From: Acanthaster planci
Taxonomy: Eukaryota; Echinodermata; Asteroidea; Valvatida; Acanthasteridae
NCBI RefSeq assembly: GCF_001949145.1
Contig: NW_019091420.1
Coordinates: 342,204 to 406,203 of the forward strand
Reading direction: 5' to 3'
Length of the DNA: 64,000 bases
The position numbers were made by a program, and so were the translations under genes. The notes below the pieces were generated by a model that did no database searches, was not told where the DNA came from, and was given only the letters and a program-made list of their open reading frames with translations. Positions 1 through 51,850 of the stretch are shown piece by piece. The number at the start of each line of letters is the position of its first letter. Position 1 is the stretch's first letter.

Positions 1-3000
1 GGACGATATTGTTTTTACAACTGACGACTCATTCATCCAACCCTTTGTAAAGGGGTCGTTAAATTTAATGGTGCAAAAACGTTCAAACAATTACTTGTCG
101 ACGAAACCATAAGATTTGAGTCAACACACAGCAATCTGGTCGAGCACACAGGCAAACGTGTCTAGAATAATCAACTGGTGTCCTTTTTCAAAGCAGGTAT
201 TTTGGTGTCTGTCGTGTGGGGAAAGAACACAGAACGTTTCGTTGCTATGTTTCTTCCTTGCTGGTAGCGTGCTACTGCCTTTCTTGTTGGGTTTACAAGG
301 GTTTACAACTCCCATCCCACAGAAAAAAAAGTCAGAAATTTTATTATAATGAGGGATGAACATGAATTGGAACCTGAGAGCGTTACTGTCCAAACATTTG
401 GCATGAGAACTAAGAAAAATTCCACAACAGAGGTGGAAGAGCTCAATTGAAGCATCGACACAAAAATCGCGTAAATTTCAGAACAGAAAAAGGTTTCTCT
501 ATCCACCCAACTAGTTCAACAGAGAACAACTTGCGCGTGACTTAATGAACATATCAGTGACGTAGAGCGATAAGCAGCATGAGACGCTTGGAGTGCATTA
601 GGGGTAAAGATCACACATTCACGGTGCTCCATATTTTATTTAAGACACTGGTCTCTAAAGCGCGCCACTCTATGAGGTTACGTGTGCTAAAAGCAGTACG
701 CACTTTGTTCCCGATAGAAGCGCAGCAATTGGCCTAATCGTGTAAACAACACAAAAACTAACATGATCGTCGACATCTGTCTAAGGGTCCTCAAGGTCAA
801 ATATTATCTTCCTGAGGGAAGAACAGAAACCAACTCTGTTCAGGACTTTGAACATTCAGGGGCTTTGTCTTGAACAAATAAATCTATTAATTTAAAACCT
901 ACATAAATCTAAAGCCCATCAAGCAGATGTGACTAGCTATAATTGATTTTGGGTCACAAGTAAAACGAGTGCAAAAACAAGCAAAACTTTAATTGTTTTT
1001 CACTTTACATTTTCACATGAATCGACAGGCAAACTCACGGCTTGACATAACCTTACAAAATCAATGAAACACAGCAGTGCGTCGTGATAAAAACCACCTG
1101 CTGCATGACACTTTTCATACAACTGCCAGTTACAACGTAACTGTCGCGACTGCATTTCTCACTCCGATGAGCTTAATTAACGGTAAGGTCAAAATGCTAT
1201 CACATAATGTTTGAGGCCAGATGGCTGATGAGGGAGCACACTTAGGTCGGTGGGAGATCGTTAATAAATGCCAATAACTTCTACTCTTTAGGGCAAAAAA
1301 GGTTTCCTCTATTTTTTGGCTGATTTAGACCGTTTTACTTTTGCTTCTGTCCACTTACAATTCCCTATTTCTTAAAACGAACTGGTCTCTCCAAAAATCG
1401 GCAATATGATAATGAGCAAGAAGTGTTCCTCTGAATGTCTACCCCAGCAGCAAAATTCGTACACCAATTGTGTGACTGTGTGTATCAAAAATATTGATTT
1501 CACCGACCCTGAATAAAATACTCGATATTCATTTATTAGGCCTGTATGAAAGGATATGTTTCAGAAATGTCTTATTTGAATGGGTCTTTAATTTACAGAC
1601 AGCTGCGCACGCGCCGACGGCAGGGCAGGAGGAGAACACATTATGCCAAATATTGCTTGATAGACTTTCTCGTGGTTCTGTGGGTCTTGTAATTAAAAGA
1701 TGGACTTTGGCACATGGAAACGCCCGCTGGCTATCAGTTCAAATGCATTCTGTTTACAGTTTCACTAATTCAATCAATGTTCTTCCTTGACTGCAAAAAT
1801 AAATCTAACCTTATCTAACAATATCTAAAATTAAATGTATAACTGATTTTACAAAACCACATGTATGCCTGACGTACAAGTTATCCCATTTGGAATTGAA
1901 ATTGGGAGAAATTTCAGGTTGTCAGTTTAGGGGGTAGGACTTTCTTTAGAAGTGTAAACGATCACACAGAATAGTTTGGTCCAAACCAACAGAAAAAGAG
2001 ATGTCGGTCGTCGAATTTGCCGAAGTCGCTGCACAGGAGGTAACGATAAGTGTGGGTCTTTGTTCATTTTTATTTTAAATTAGATATCTTAGCGTAGTGA
2101 ACACGAGATACTGACGAGCTATATCACTGAATATAGAGATATATGTAAAATATATAAGATATAATATAACCCTCCAAAAATCTTCCTAGGCGTACACATT
2201 TCCTGGTTTGCTTTCGTCAGACACCGCAGTTTAGTGAAATTAGTGAAATCGCTGTCAAAAATGAAATGAAACCACATACCCTGCTTGCAAACCAGTTCTT
2301 GCGAACCGATCCACACAAAATTACATATGCAACGTGCGCCGTCCCAGGAATCTCAGGTGGTATTGCATTACCGCAACATCACATAAAACACGGAAGAGAG
2401 GCAGTTGCGGCCTGTTCTGCGCATAACAACGGTCCGATGGCAGAGGATGCCATCTGAAGACATCTTGAATCAAGAGGATTAATGCATCCACAAACTGGAA
2501 ATGTTTGGAAACTGTGAGAGTAGTTCAGTCTGGATGGATACACGATCGTGAAATCTACAGCTTACCTTTTTTCCACGGAGCAATGCACAGTCTGCGCAAA
2601 AATAGCGAACAAGGAGACACTTCGCACGTAACACGGCGGGCGGTACTAATTATATGAATGGGTGAATCTAGCCAGTGTCTCTGCGCTGTGACAGAGACGG
2701 GTGTGCGCGCATCGACTGACGGAGGTTGATATTATAATCATGACTCCCGCACGAGGTGTTAGTAATATTCTGATGACCACTATGTGAACACTGATTGTTC
2801 CGTTGTGCATAGACTTGACGGCAAGTCGTTAGATAGTTGTGTTTCGTCTGAATTAAGGTCAAAATCCATGGTGCAGCTCTTAGTTAAGATTGACAAAATT
2901 TATTGGCCGAGTTCCAACTTATCTCATTAGAAATTCGAAATAACGAATTAGTAATTCGTAATAACAAATTTATTTCCCACTGAAATGTTTTTTTCACTAG

Positions 3001-3137
3001 CAATAAATGATCTTTCGTACTTTTGTGATTTTAGTTTTTTGGGGGGGTGGGAGAGATAGCGAAGAGCTTACGAGTATTTAAAAGCATATGCGTTGTAAGC
3101 TCTACACGTAAACAATGGACGACAGATAATCCGCCTG

Positions 3138-3322
3138 CAGCAGAAGCACCCCCTCATCCGTACTGGTCGGGGATGTGTCTTTTGTTGGTAGCGACGCGCA
3201 CGCAACACATGCATCTCATGGTCTCTCGTAATCCAGTGAAGTGAAGTTCCTGCCAAAGGAGCCTCTGTTGCTAAGAAAATCGCGCCCCCTCTTGGTCCAG
3301 CAAACTCCGAATGAATCCATTG
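3138..3322 (+). repeat. Dispersed repeat family A, copy 1
   Basis: This is one of four copies sharing an ordered set of blocks: AGAAGCACCCCCTCA at the start, TTTTGTTGGTAGC about 45 bp in, then CCAAAGGAGCCTCTGTTGCTA, and finally a CGCCCCCTCTTGG-type end. The other copies are at 38345-38490, 46355-46525 and 58315-58505, all on the + strand. No reading frame and no clear terminal inverted repeat were found, so it is probably a SINE or non-autonomous element of unknown class. Confidence 0.7.
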
Positions 3323-3483
3323 TTTTAAAAGACCTGCATAATTCTTGTTGCAAGGTCTCTTCCCTGAATTGTCAGACAACTTATCTGGGGCAACGATCAC
3401 AGCTGCGTGATACACACTGCGTTTTGTCTGAAAGTGTAGCTGCAATGAATTTTTATTTTGCACCATTTTTCTGCATCCTTGTA

Positions 3484-3575
3484 CTTTGCAAGTGAGGGCG
3501 CTGTTGCTGTGAAATCATCGAGGGAAGACATGGTTCAGTGCATAGGTGTTTCAAATTGTGAACGCAGAATTCACC
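3484..3575 (+). repeat. Dispersed repeat family B, copy 1
   Basis: It shares an ordered pattern with 35430-35520: GGGCG, GTTGCTGTG, a GGGAAGACATG/GGGAAAACATG block, TTCAG, a GGTGTTT/GGTTTTT block and then CAAATTGTG. It follows family A copy 1 closely and could be the far end of the same element, but the other copies of A are not followed by it. Confidence 0.5.
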
Positions 3576-6242
3576 GACTGGAAACATTTCTGAGAAAAGG
3601 ATTGATGTTTTCTTATTGCTATGCACATAAACAACAATGGATCAGCAAAGAAGAGAAAACTGAGTCCGGGAAAATTTACAAAACTGCAGGACTGTTTGCG
3701 TACAAACCAATGTAACATTGAGGCTTCTTCCTGAGATGACATCACAGTTTGACTCATGAATATGGAAATCTTATTAGCATAAAAACCAAACAGGTGTTAA
3801 AATACCCTTTGAAATAATGAAAAAGAAGTTGAAAATAGGGTTGACTGAGGCAGAAAGGTGCACTTCAGAGGTTTGTAAACCCAAAACTCTATTGCAGCCA
3901 CCATTTAAAGAAATATTGCCCGTGCGCCTTCATGTGTCAGTACAGAAGCTGTGTCGCATGATGTGGGTACCAGGCTTTGAGCAGGCACCAGAGCTGTTTA
4001 AAGAGTTGCGACATGAATGTTTCACTTGTTAGAACTAAAGTGGTGGGCTATGCGTCGGTGCAAAAGGACAATCAGTACACAGGGCCTGTATGCTGCACTA
4101 TACACATTATTAACAACCATTTTGGTTCCAATGTCGGAACCTTGGCGCTTCTGTCTCTGGACACAGCCCTGGCCGGCACCATTCCACAGCGCCCTCTGTC
4201 TGAAACCCTATTCATTGTTTTCAAGAACACGGGTTTGTTTGAATCCCCAACTCATCAACCCAACTCAGACGCACACACACACAAATCCACCTGGGGATGA
4301 CATACGGTGTCCCTGATGACACTGTGCGCATATACCACCAATTAGCGAGATTGAGCCGCGGATTGGGGTTTTCTTTTTTCACCCAATCAATCCGGGTTAA
4401 TAAAATCAATGGCGTGAAATCCAATGCATTACTCATAGGAGTTAGTGAGAGGGTAATTGCACATCAGTGAAGGTTGACCTCTCAAACTCCAGATGAGGGG
4501 TGGATCTTCTTGAAAAGGGGGGTTATGTTCGAGGGCTATAAACGGTGCAGAGAACACGACACTCCAGGGATTCACGGACAAGTCTAGTTCGATATCTACG
4601 TTTTCTCCTGCATTGAGAGATGGTTTTAGGGAAAAAGTGGACCTTCAAAATGGACATTTTCAGTCTTTTACTATTTATCAGCACCAGTATGAATTGCAAC
4701 CCCCCCCTTCAACTCAGGTGCAGTTCTACTGTGGAGGGGGTAAGGTGGCTCTTAGACTAGCCCCTCACCCCCAAACTTTTGTCTAACCCCCCCAAAAAAA
4801 TGCAAAATAAAGAAAAACAAAGCATTAGCAAAAAGGTGACGTCACGTGCGAATCTTCTAGCCCCCCCCCCGCCCAAAAAAATGGCTCTAGAACCGCGCCT
4901 GCTTCAACTGTCGATTAACTGAATATTAAGGTATATGCGTTTGCTTAGTCTTTTATAGGTTGGTCTACGGGAGTACTGAATATATGTCGTACTTTTGTTC
5001 ATGAAGTAATTTGACCTTAAATACAGCACTTCCCTTTTGCGACATACATCACAGCCAAACTACATATTTTATACAGTCTGTAGAGCGACAAACGTCCATG
5101 TTCATGATACAGTATAATTCATCATGGAGGTTGAACATTTTTTGCTATTCCTAACTGAATCTTAAGTGAATTGTTCGAATAACGCAATATAAACGACTCA
5201 AAAGAAAAAGGACCACTTTTTTTACTTAACTTGTAATCTTTTTCCAAGCAATGAGTGGGGTCTAGTTCTTTCATTTTTTGTTTGTCCAGATGGTGTTCTC
5301 ATTGGAATCACAAGTTTAAAAAAGTTTCAAAACATCAAATGCACATTTTCAGCAGTCGTATAAAAAGTACACACAAAATAAAAAATGGTCCTTACTTTTT
5401 GGGGAGTAGTGTATAATAATAAGAAATTCTTTTTACATAATATTTCCTAAGCTGACAAAATATGTACTAGAGAGATTAATTCTTTTTACTGAAGCACTCA
5501 CACGCACGCACTACAAAGTTTTTCTCGTTTTTTTAAACTTGAGGTTGTTTTTGATGAACCCCCCCGCACAGATTCACTGATGCACGTGACGAGCCTTCGC
5601 ATTTTCCATATCACGAGCAGCAGCATCGCGTGGGAGCACTTGAAGAAGAATCCTCGTTCTGCCGATCTGACGATCCCCGATCCCCCCCCCCATCCCTTTT
5701 CGATTAAAATTTACTTCCATGGTGTTAGCCTCTGCCTGAGTGGGCCTCCCTCCACTCCAACTCTCCGTTCTCGCTGCAACGCTGCACTTTCGCCTCAACG
5801 ACAAATAAGCAGTGGAGTGAATGCCCGTGCAGTGCGTGTGGTTTCGCAGTTATCCGCCGAAACCCTTCTGTTTCTATGCCTTGCTCTCTCATAAAAGCCA
5901 CCTAATGATTAAAATCGACAACTTTCAGGAAAAAAAGAGTGGGCTACCAACATTACATGGAAAAATGGTGACACCAGCAAGTCCATAATGAAATGAAGAA
6001 ACCTCCCAGTTTTGCCTAAAGCAACATATATTCCAACAGAATATTTTCATTTGCAATAAGAGAGTACCGAAATAGGGGTTTCACATAATGGAATGGGGTA
6101 TTCCTTTTCCCTCAAAACCAAAACATGTTTGGTTCTCAATCTACTCATCATGAAGGATCTGTTATGATGATTATGATCGGTGTAATCATTTTCTCTTCAC
6201 ACAAGCCTCAGCATTTGCACAGGTGGTCGTGTGTCAGTGGCA

Positions 6243-6496
6243 CAAACAAACGCATAGACCACCAGGTCCTATTCAAAACTACAGGGGGTTTTCGTCATGT
6301 GCGTGCACGTGGCGCCCGACTAAAATCAAAACTATGGGCAAATTCGCCCCTCGGTATAGGGAGTTAACGCATAGTTGAAGAGTTCCTGTCATAAATTTCT
6401 ATGAAGCCATTTTTTCGATTAAAAAAAACATCACGGTTTTAAAAAAATGACGGTTTTACGCGCAAGATTGGTGGTCTATGTGTTTATATGTCTGTG
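6243..6496 (+). mobile_element. MITE with CAGACATATAAAC-type inverted ends, short copy
   Basis: The left end (AAACGCATAGACCACCA) and right end (TGGTGGTCTATGTGTTTATA) are inverted repeats. The interior, from TCCTATTCAAAACTACAG through AATTCGCCCCTCGGTATAGG to GAAGCCATTTT, matches 40029-40185 closely. It has no coding capacity, so this is a non-autonomous DNA element. The copy near 40 kb carries about 190 bp of extra interior sequence. Confidence 0.75.
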
Positions 6497-6938
6497 GTCT
6501 GTGGTATCGAAGAAGTAAGTCTGCTGCCCTCATAAGGCTTAAGACCTTCAACTTGATTGAGAGTGGACATGAATCTGGCGAAATTATCACTCACAGTCGC
6601 TTACCTTGGTTCGCGCTTTAGCACACGTTTAGGAACGCGTAGCTTCTGTTGTCACCGAGCGTCAGTTGTTTCGATCTCTAACTGCTACGATTCTATCAGG
6701 AAATCTGTTAGATTTAGAAGTTTTTCAGAGCATGACCGCTTCACTTGAGGTGGATGTCTTTACTGCAAAGCGAATCCACACACTTACGATTGTTGCAAGC
6801 GTAGCCTACTTCGTTTGAGACTCGCACATTCGGCAAATTAGGCCTATCAAGAACCCTATACTGGTCGACAGTTTCTACCGTGCGCGTACATGACGTGCGT
6901 GCAGGCGTGTTATTGACGCACTAACGGCTTCCACAAGT

Positions 6939-7104
6939 AATACTACGGAAGCCGGATAGTGCCAGGGTGAATATTTTTTTTTTGCGTAGGGGGGTGTAAT
7001 ACTTTTTTTTACCAATTGGGCCGCCACATAATTTGTCAAAAATAGTATTACACCCCCCCCACGCAAAAATGTTCGCCCTGGCACTATCTGGCTTCCGTAT
7101 AATA
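6939..7104. mobile_element. Long foldback (inverted repeat) element
   Basis: The left arm, about 6939-7016, runs from TACGGAAGCC through GATAGTGCCAGGGTGAA and a T-run to GGGGGGTGTAATACT. The right arm, about 7034-7104, is its near-perfect reverse complement, ending in GGCTTCCGTATAAT. The spacer is only about 20-25 bp, so a single strand could fold into a hairpin of roughly 70 bp. It has no coding capacity and looks like a foldback or MITE. Confidence 0.8.
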
Positions 7105-7127
7105 CAATGTAGATCTTCGGTTTAAGG

Positions 7128-7340
7128 CTATCCGCTGCGAGCGGTACAAAAGAGGACGTGCTTGTAAATGAATTTGACGGTCCTTTTGGTATCAAATCAC
7201 CACATAGGTGCGCAGTATATCAACGAATTTATTCCGGTATGTATGGTCTTTGCGTACATGCTGCAACGCCTACAAGTACCCGACTGTAACTATCTGTCTT
7301 TCTTTCGCCGATTGGGAATGCACTCAGATCAGGTCGGACA
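7128..7340 (+). repeat. Dispersed repeat family C, copy A
   Basis: It begins with CTATCCGCTGCGAGCGG, continues with an ACAAAAGAGGACGTG block and TTTATTCCGGTATGTATGG, and ends in CTGTCTTTCTTTCGCC followed by GCACTCAGATCAGG. The same ordered blocks occur at 39239-39490 and, interrupted, at 39957-40680. The class is unknown and no reading frame is conserved. Confidence 0.7.
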
Positions 7341-7525
7341 AATCCGATGAGACGCCATTCCGAGGGGCCATTTACACTCACGCAGCTGTTTCACCCTAAG
7401 CGCGCGCACTTCGGCACTAAACTACTGCCTATTGGTCAAGGAGGAAATTCACACGCGCGCACCGGCTGCGTGCGAACATGATGGCCCCTTAGTAATGGCT
7501 TGTAATTTTGGTCGTCAGATTTGTC

Positions 7526-7755
7526 TATCCGGTTCGTAAGTATGACGTCACTTAGTTTAATCCACACACTACTTGTGTGTTTGACGTATTCACTTCGGTA
7601 AGACCGAGGGAACTACGTCACGTGCACAACTGTGTGTGTACAACAGAGGTAAAAGGCATTAGAGCGAGATTCCGCGCGTAAACCAACACTTGCGCGTACT
7701 CCATTCGTTTGCACTACACTTTCTGCGTCACAGTGACGTCATACTTTGGTATTCC
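7526..7755. mobile_element. MITE with CCGGTTCGTAAGT ends, diverged copy
   Basis: The left end TATCCGGTTCGTAAGTATGACGTCA corresponds to the reverse complement of the right end of the copy at 32545-32736. The right end here (TGACGTCATACTTTGG) has drifted. Both ends contain the palindrome TGACGTCA, the CREB/ATF consensus. There is no coding capacity. Confidence 0.55.
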
Positions 7756-9387
7756 ATACGCAAACCACTGGATCCAAGGTGAAATAAATCCGGTCTCTAA
7801 ACCCTTAGATTTGAAAAAGTAAGGTCGGTTTTCTTGGTTACATTTTGGCCTCCAGAGCCTTCTTTTCAGTGAAGTTAGGAGGGTGGCGAGATTGGCTAGG
7901 AGAAGGGCAAGTCAACATGACTCCTGTTTATCCAGATGACACGGTCCGGTCCAGCAGCCTCGTATGAGTCCCATCGCCCCTCGGCTGTGTTGACACGCTC
8001 ATCCGCGATGACAACTCGAGAGGAGGCCTGTTTGCTCTCGCTGAACAATGTTTCTCTTCCCCTGTCTCCATTAGTAGGGGGGCAGCACGCCGAGTCAGGA
8101 AACCACGAGTATGACCTCTCATGCTGATGAGGGGATTCCGAAGGTAAATAGTTCTTCCGTGATTCGAATCGCAGGGCGAAAAGTCGTGACACCGTTTCTT
8201 GATTTCGATTGTTCTTTTGTTTTTCCCTCCTGGTCCTTTCGTGAAAGCTCGCATTTCTGTGTCACTATTCTTCGTATCTTCCGAAAAAAATCGACCTCTT
8301 TTCGCAATAGTTTTTCTGTCACTGTCACCACCGTCGCTATTCTTAACATTCACCCAGAATATCACCAAAAAATCTCCACTGTAACCAACAGTGTTGGTTT
8401 TTTTAATCTTCAAACTACATGTACATGTATTTCGCTCTACACAAATATTTTCACACTGGTCTCCATTGTTCAAAATTCACGAATGCATAATGAGGATACA
8501 GTTTTTTTCGGCGAGTATTTGTCTTTTTCTCAGTAAACAAATCAAGTTTCTCTCCAATAGGCCTCGGGTTGGTCAAGGCTAAAACAAGCGTCAATTTCAA
8601 TTTTAGGAAATTAATAAAAAATGAAAATGAAGCTCACGGCCGGATGTTCAGACAAATTCTATGAATATCAGAGTCTAAGCCAACATGAAATAACTAACCG
8701 CCACGAACCCAACATGGCGCCATTCGTCCATTGTTTTCCTCACAGCAGGTTTCCGGTGGTTTATTACTTCGATCCAAAAAACAATCCACAAATCGATGGG
8801 CCTACACCCTATCCTGTTCTCATGCGTGCTACAGTAATTTGGCCATGGTGCCGCTAGGATGACGTCACCAGGAACGGAGCTCCACCCCCCCCCCAAAAAA
8901 AAGCGCGGGCCTTCCCCTCAGCAATTCTAAATTCCTTTAATGAAATCAATATCTTTACATTAATTGAACCCATAAAATGTCCGACGCGAGCCGAGTCACT
9001 AGGGTTGAATAATGCCTCTTCCTCCGCAAACTGTACCACGCGCCAGCAACACCGCTCCACTCCCCTCCAGTTTCGAATCGAACGGGTCCAGATGTAATTG
9101 AACCCAAGGAGGCCGTGCTCGGCAGCTTAAGTGTAAGCCAAGAGAGAGGCGTCAGACTCAGCTCGAGACGTAGACACGGGAGCAACGGTACATTGCGCGT
9201 GGCGTGTCTGAGTGGTCCACAGCCACTGCACCCGCACGAGCGCTTTGGGATTTCGCTCCATTAATAAAAACTCTCCACTGAAGAATCTCGACTTGGATTT
9301 TAGTAGTTCGTGGTATTGGGGAAAAAAGGTCGGCTGGGCGTGTGGTGTGTGAGGGGCGTTCTGAAAATTTCGTGGTCAATCTTCAAG

Positions 9388-48823
<39,436 letters not shown>

Positions 48824-48846
48824 TCTATGTACTTCAGGGGCCAAGG

Positions 48847-48890
48847 ATACGGGCGATTCCCAATACAGTGCGCCACGAAGAGGTTGACAC
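48847..48890 (+). repeat. Dispersed repeat family D, copy 3 (neuroligin 3' UTR)
   Basis: ACGGGCGATTCCCAATACAG followed by TGCGCCACGAAGAGGTTG matches copy 2 in the same orientation. The rest of the unit is missing. It begins 24 bp after the neuroligin stop, so it would be part of the mRNA. Confidence 0.65.
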
Positions 48891-50564
48891 GGAAGGGCCT
48901 TTTTTTGCAGAGCATGGAAATGGTCGACATATTAGCCGGCTGCGTACGCGGTGCTTCAATTTTTCCCTATGTTTGTTTGTCAAGGAAGCCGCCTCTATTC
49001 AGTTTGTAAATGCTGGGCGATGCTAAATAGCCAGAAATATATCCTTGAAATTTTACAAAGAAGGTCGCGAATCGCAGTCCTGTTTTTAACTGGCTTCCTT
49101 GATGCTCGAACCTGGTAATGTAACGCCGCGGACTCAGAGGTTTCCAAACTAATATCGGTCCACCATTTGATTCCGGATCCTATACTAATATGAAAATCAA
49201 ACTTTTCATATGGTTGGAACAATGAGACCTTTCCCGGCGCTGGAGGATGTAGCCGTCGACAATGCCACCATTTGGGAGAATGCCTGATCCCTTCAGCACA
49301 GCGTCAAGTGCCATTCACATTGCAAAAAGCTGCGGTGTAGATTTTACATCCTTGGTATCTCTATAGACCCTGTGGACACCGAGGGCGCTGATTTAATACC
49401 AATTTAAAACCACAGTTGAAGTGTTGAGGGGTGTTTTCACGTATCTGCATCAAAAGCTGTTGCGGAAAAGTGGACACTTTGTACCTGACTGTCTTTCTCC
49501 CATCTGCCCTCCTACATCAGTAACTCTTACAAAGACCGGCAGGTTTGATCGTTTGCACACTCAGTCCACGATCGCACAACACGAACGGTTTTAACTCCAG
49601 ATGAACCTGTGCATATACACGCCTGTGAACCTCGGCAGGGTTAAACTGGTGCGCTTCCCACCTCAGCTGTCAGCTTAGGAGTTAATGTTTGGTATTGTTT
49701 CGATGATCACCGCGACTTAAAGGAATGTTCCAAAGAATTTGCACCCTTTTTCATTGGTGTCTCCACAACTATTGTAACAGTGACCGTCACGTTTATGTCA
49801 GTTAAAGTGAATGATCCTTTTGACTCGGTACTACAGTAGTTTCCAGAAAGTGGCCGTGTCTTTCTTTTCAACTTCACTGAAGCAGTTCTATGGGAGTATC
49901 AGGTTGTCAAATTTGAGGCCAAATTTTGGAGTCGTTTCGCTCGCTCCAAACGGAGGCCTGCATGCTTCAAACTGACTGCAGAGCCAGAAATTAGAGAGGG
50001 GAAAAATCTGAAGATTGTCCGCCTCTGTCAGTGTTTGAACTGTGACTGACCTGATTGAGTGCTCTTTTAGAAACTGTGTCCCCCCCTGCAAAATGTACCC
50101 CAGTTACGACACCGAATGAAGCCTCAAAGGAGAAAAATGGGGTTTCGGTAAAAGGCCCATACACATGTCTCTGTTGAGTAGAAAGGTGCGTTTCGAGTCA
50201 ACTCGGAAAGAGGAGTCGCCATTCACTGTAACAGGCCTGTAACGTGGTACTTCATCCAACGTGCACGCAGTGATAACTTGCAGCACAAACATGACGCCTC
50301 ACTTTTACACCTTTCTTTGCAGTTTTCCTGGGATTTTGTTCACCACTTTCTCCACGTAGACTGGAAATGTGCAGTTTGGAAACTGCTGTGTTTCCTAATG
50401 CCCTGGGCATTTTGTTTTCAAAACGAAAAATCCTTTGAAAAAGCCCGATCTAATAAGCTACAGTCACAGAAAATACGTCTCGGGAAGTAGTGTTCCGTGA
50501 AATCATTCAAGCATTAAGGATAATTTATATAACGGGTTTTGCCCTTACCCAACGTATATATATT

Positions 50565-50570
50565 AATAAA
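50565..50570 (+). promoter_or_regulatory. Candidate polyadenylation signal AATAAA
   Basis: The first AATAAA I noticed after the neuroligin stop, 1.7 kb downstream in a TATATATTAATAAAC context. ATTAAA near 52635 is an alternative for a longer 3' UTR. Confidence 0.25.
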
Positions 50571-50620
50571 CACTGTATGCTCAGTGCTTGTCTGAGAGCT
50601 TGCAAAAAAAGTCACAAGCT

Positions 50621-50693
50621 TACTCGGGTGGGACTCGAACCCACGACCTCCTGCTTACTAGTGCAGACGTCTTAACCACTCGACCACCGAGCT
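50621..50693 (-). tRNA. tRNA-like sequence (tRNA retrocopy or SINE head)
   Basis: The minus strand has an A box (TGGTCGAGTGG), a B box (GGTTCGAGTCC) and a perfect 5-bp T stem GTGGG/CCCAC. The D stem is GTC/GAC. The anticodon stem is TCTGC/GCAGG around an 8-nt loop ACTAGTAA, one base too long. The acceptor stem pairs at five positions plus one G-T, with a mismatch at the tip. A T7 run follows at 50610-50604 as a pol III terminator. Flanking GAGCTTGC direct repeats at 50596-50603 and 50689-50696 suggest insertion of a transcript, so this is probably a retrocopy or short SINE, not a working tRNA. AGT (Thr) would be the nominal anticodon, and the A-box half resembles tRNA-Ser. Confidence 0.45.
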
Positions 50694-51424
50694 TGCCGGG
50701 GTCGGCTGGCATTAAGGATAACATAGTACCCGCTCTTTCTCTGCCACATTCGCATATATTGTGTCTACTAGACGCTGGTAGAACTGTGGCTGGCCTAAGT
50801 TTCGCCACATTTTTAACAAAAGAACAGTTCATTCAGTGTTCAAAATCTCACTGACGCCGTCATCAGATCACCAACTGTTAAACCCTATACTACATGTACT
50901 AAATACTGAAATTTGAATGGACCTTTAGTAATAGACAGTACGTAATGAGGTGATATTTCTCTTACCTTTAGCCGCCTATAGGAATTGAGCCTTTGCAAGG
51001 TAGCCATCTTGCAAGGCAGTTCTCTAGTTCAACAGGGAAACCTCCTTTGTGCATACCCTGCCGAACAACAGCACTAGCCTGCAAGATGGTAGCCATGCAA
51101 ACCTTTTATACAGTAGGCAAGTGGAGAGAGGTCTTTAAGCCTAATGCTTGCCATCAGTCATGTTATTGCCCGCCCCTTCCACTGATAATACAGTCACATT
51201 CTCCATAGCATTGTGCCCAACAATGCTAGATTACACGAAAGTTGAAATCATTCGCTTTTTTGGCACTTTATACCAAGTTCTCAGGGCTGACCATCATTTA
51301 TCATACTCTAAGGATTAGGAGCTCATTCAGTCAAATGTAACAAGCCGCAATTAATGTTGGGTGTAAGCCTGTCAGCCATTATACTTTCACGGGTGTAATT
51401 ACTAACCCAACTGTTTGAACATTA

Positions 51425-51850
51425 CAAGATATGGAGGGCCTGACGTTTCGATCCAAGCCGAATCTTTCTCAAAGTCAAACTGACAAGTGGACCGGACAAA
51501 CAAGCACACAGGGAATCAACCAAGCATTGGTGAATGCAAGAGGACAAAAGGAAAGGTCAAGAAAGCTGCAGGCTGGATAAAGGGGCAAGGGGCAAAGGGG
51601 ACTGCACGGAAGGCATGGTTGAGCAACAAAGGGATGTAAGGTTGGAAAGAGATCAAAGAAAAATACAATGGAACGAACTGGACCCCAAGTTGGGGGGGGG
51701 TGAAAAGTTTGGAAATTGAATAAGGATCCAACACGGAATTTAGCTTAGAAACTGGGTTACCTTTTCAACTGAGACAATTGTTCACAGCCGTTGCAACTCC
51801 TTTTTGGACGGGGTCCCTCGCTGTTCATCAGGACTAGGTCCTCGTTCATT
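51425..51850 (-). mobile_element. Possible Penelope-like/hammerhead repeat remnant
   Basis: On the minus strand, TCCTGATGAACAGCGAGG followed by a GGACCCCGTCC stem lies at about 51840-51800. About 350 bp further along, GAGAAAGATTCGGCTTGGAT runs into CGAAACGTC (51475-51441). CTGATGA, stem, GAAAC is the hammerhead ribozyme core found in terminal repeats of Penelope-like elements and retrozymes. Both copies are degenerate. No reverse transcriptase is present. Confidence 0.3.

Larger units (their letters stand above)
1..9387. other. Non-coding region upstream of the neuroligin coding start
   Basis: I see no convincing coding exon here. Open frames are short, overlap on both strands and show no protein family. 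The stretch holds dispersed repeats (3138-3322, 3484-3575, 6243-6496, 6939-7104, 7128-7340, 7526-7755) and C/G homopolymer runs near 4740-4870, 5680 and 8885. It must contain the neuroligin promoter and possibly non-coding 5' exons, but no TATA box or initiator could be assigned with confidence. CpG content rises after about 9000, as expected close to a first exon. Confidence 0.6.

Noticed and set aside
7928-8473. 181-codon open frame on the minus strand
   Set aside because: Charged, low-complexity translation with no motif, overlapped by equally long frames on the other strand; no supporting splice or family evidence.
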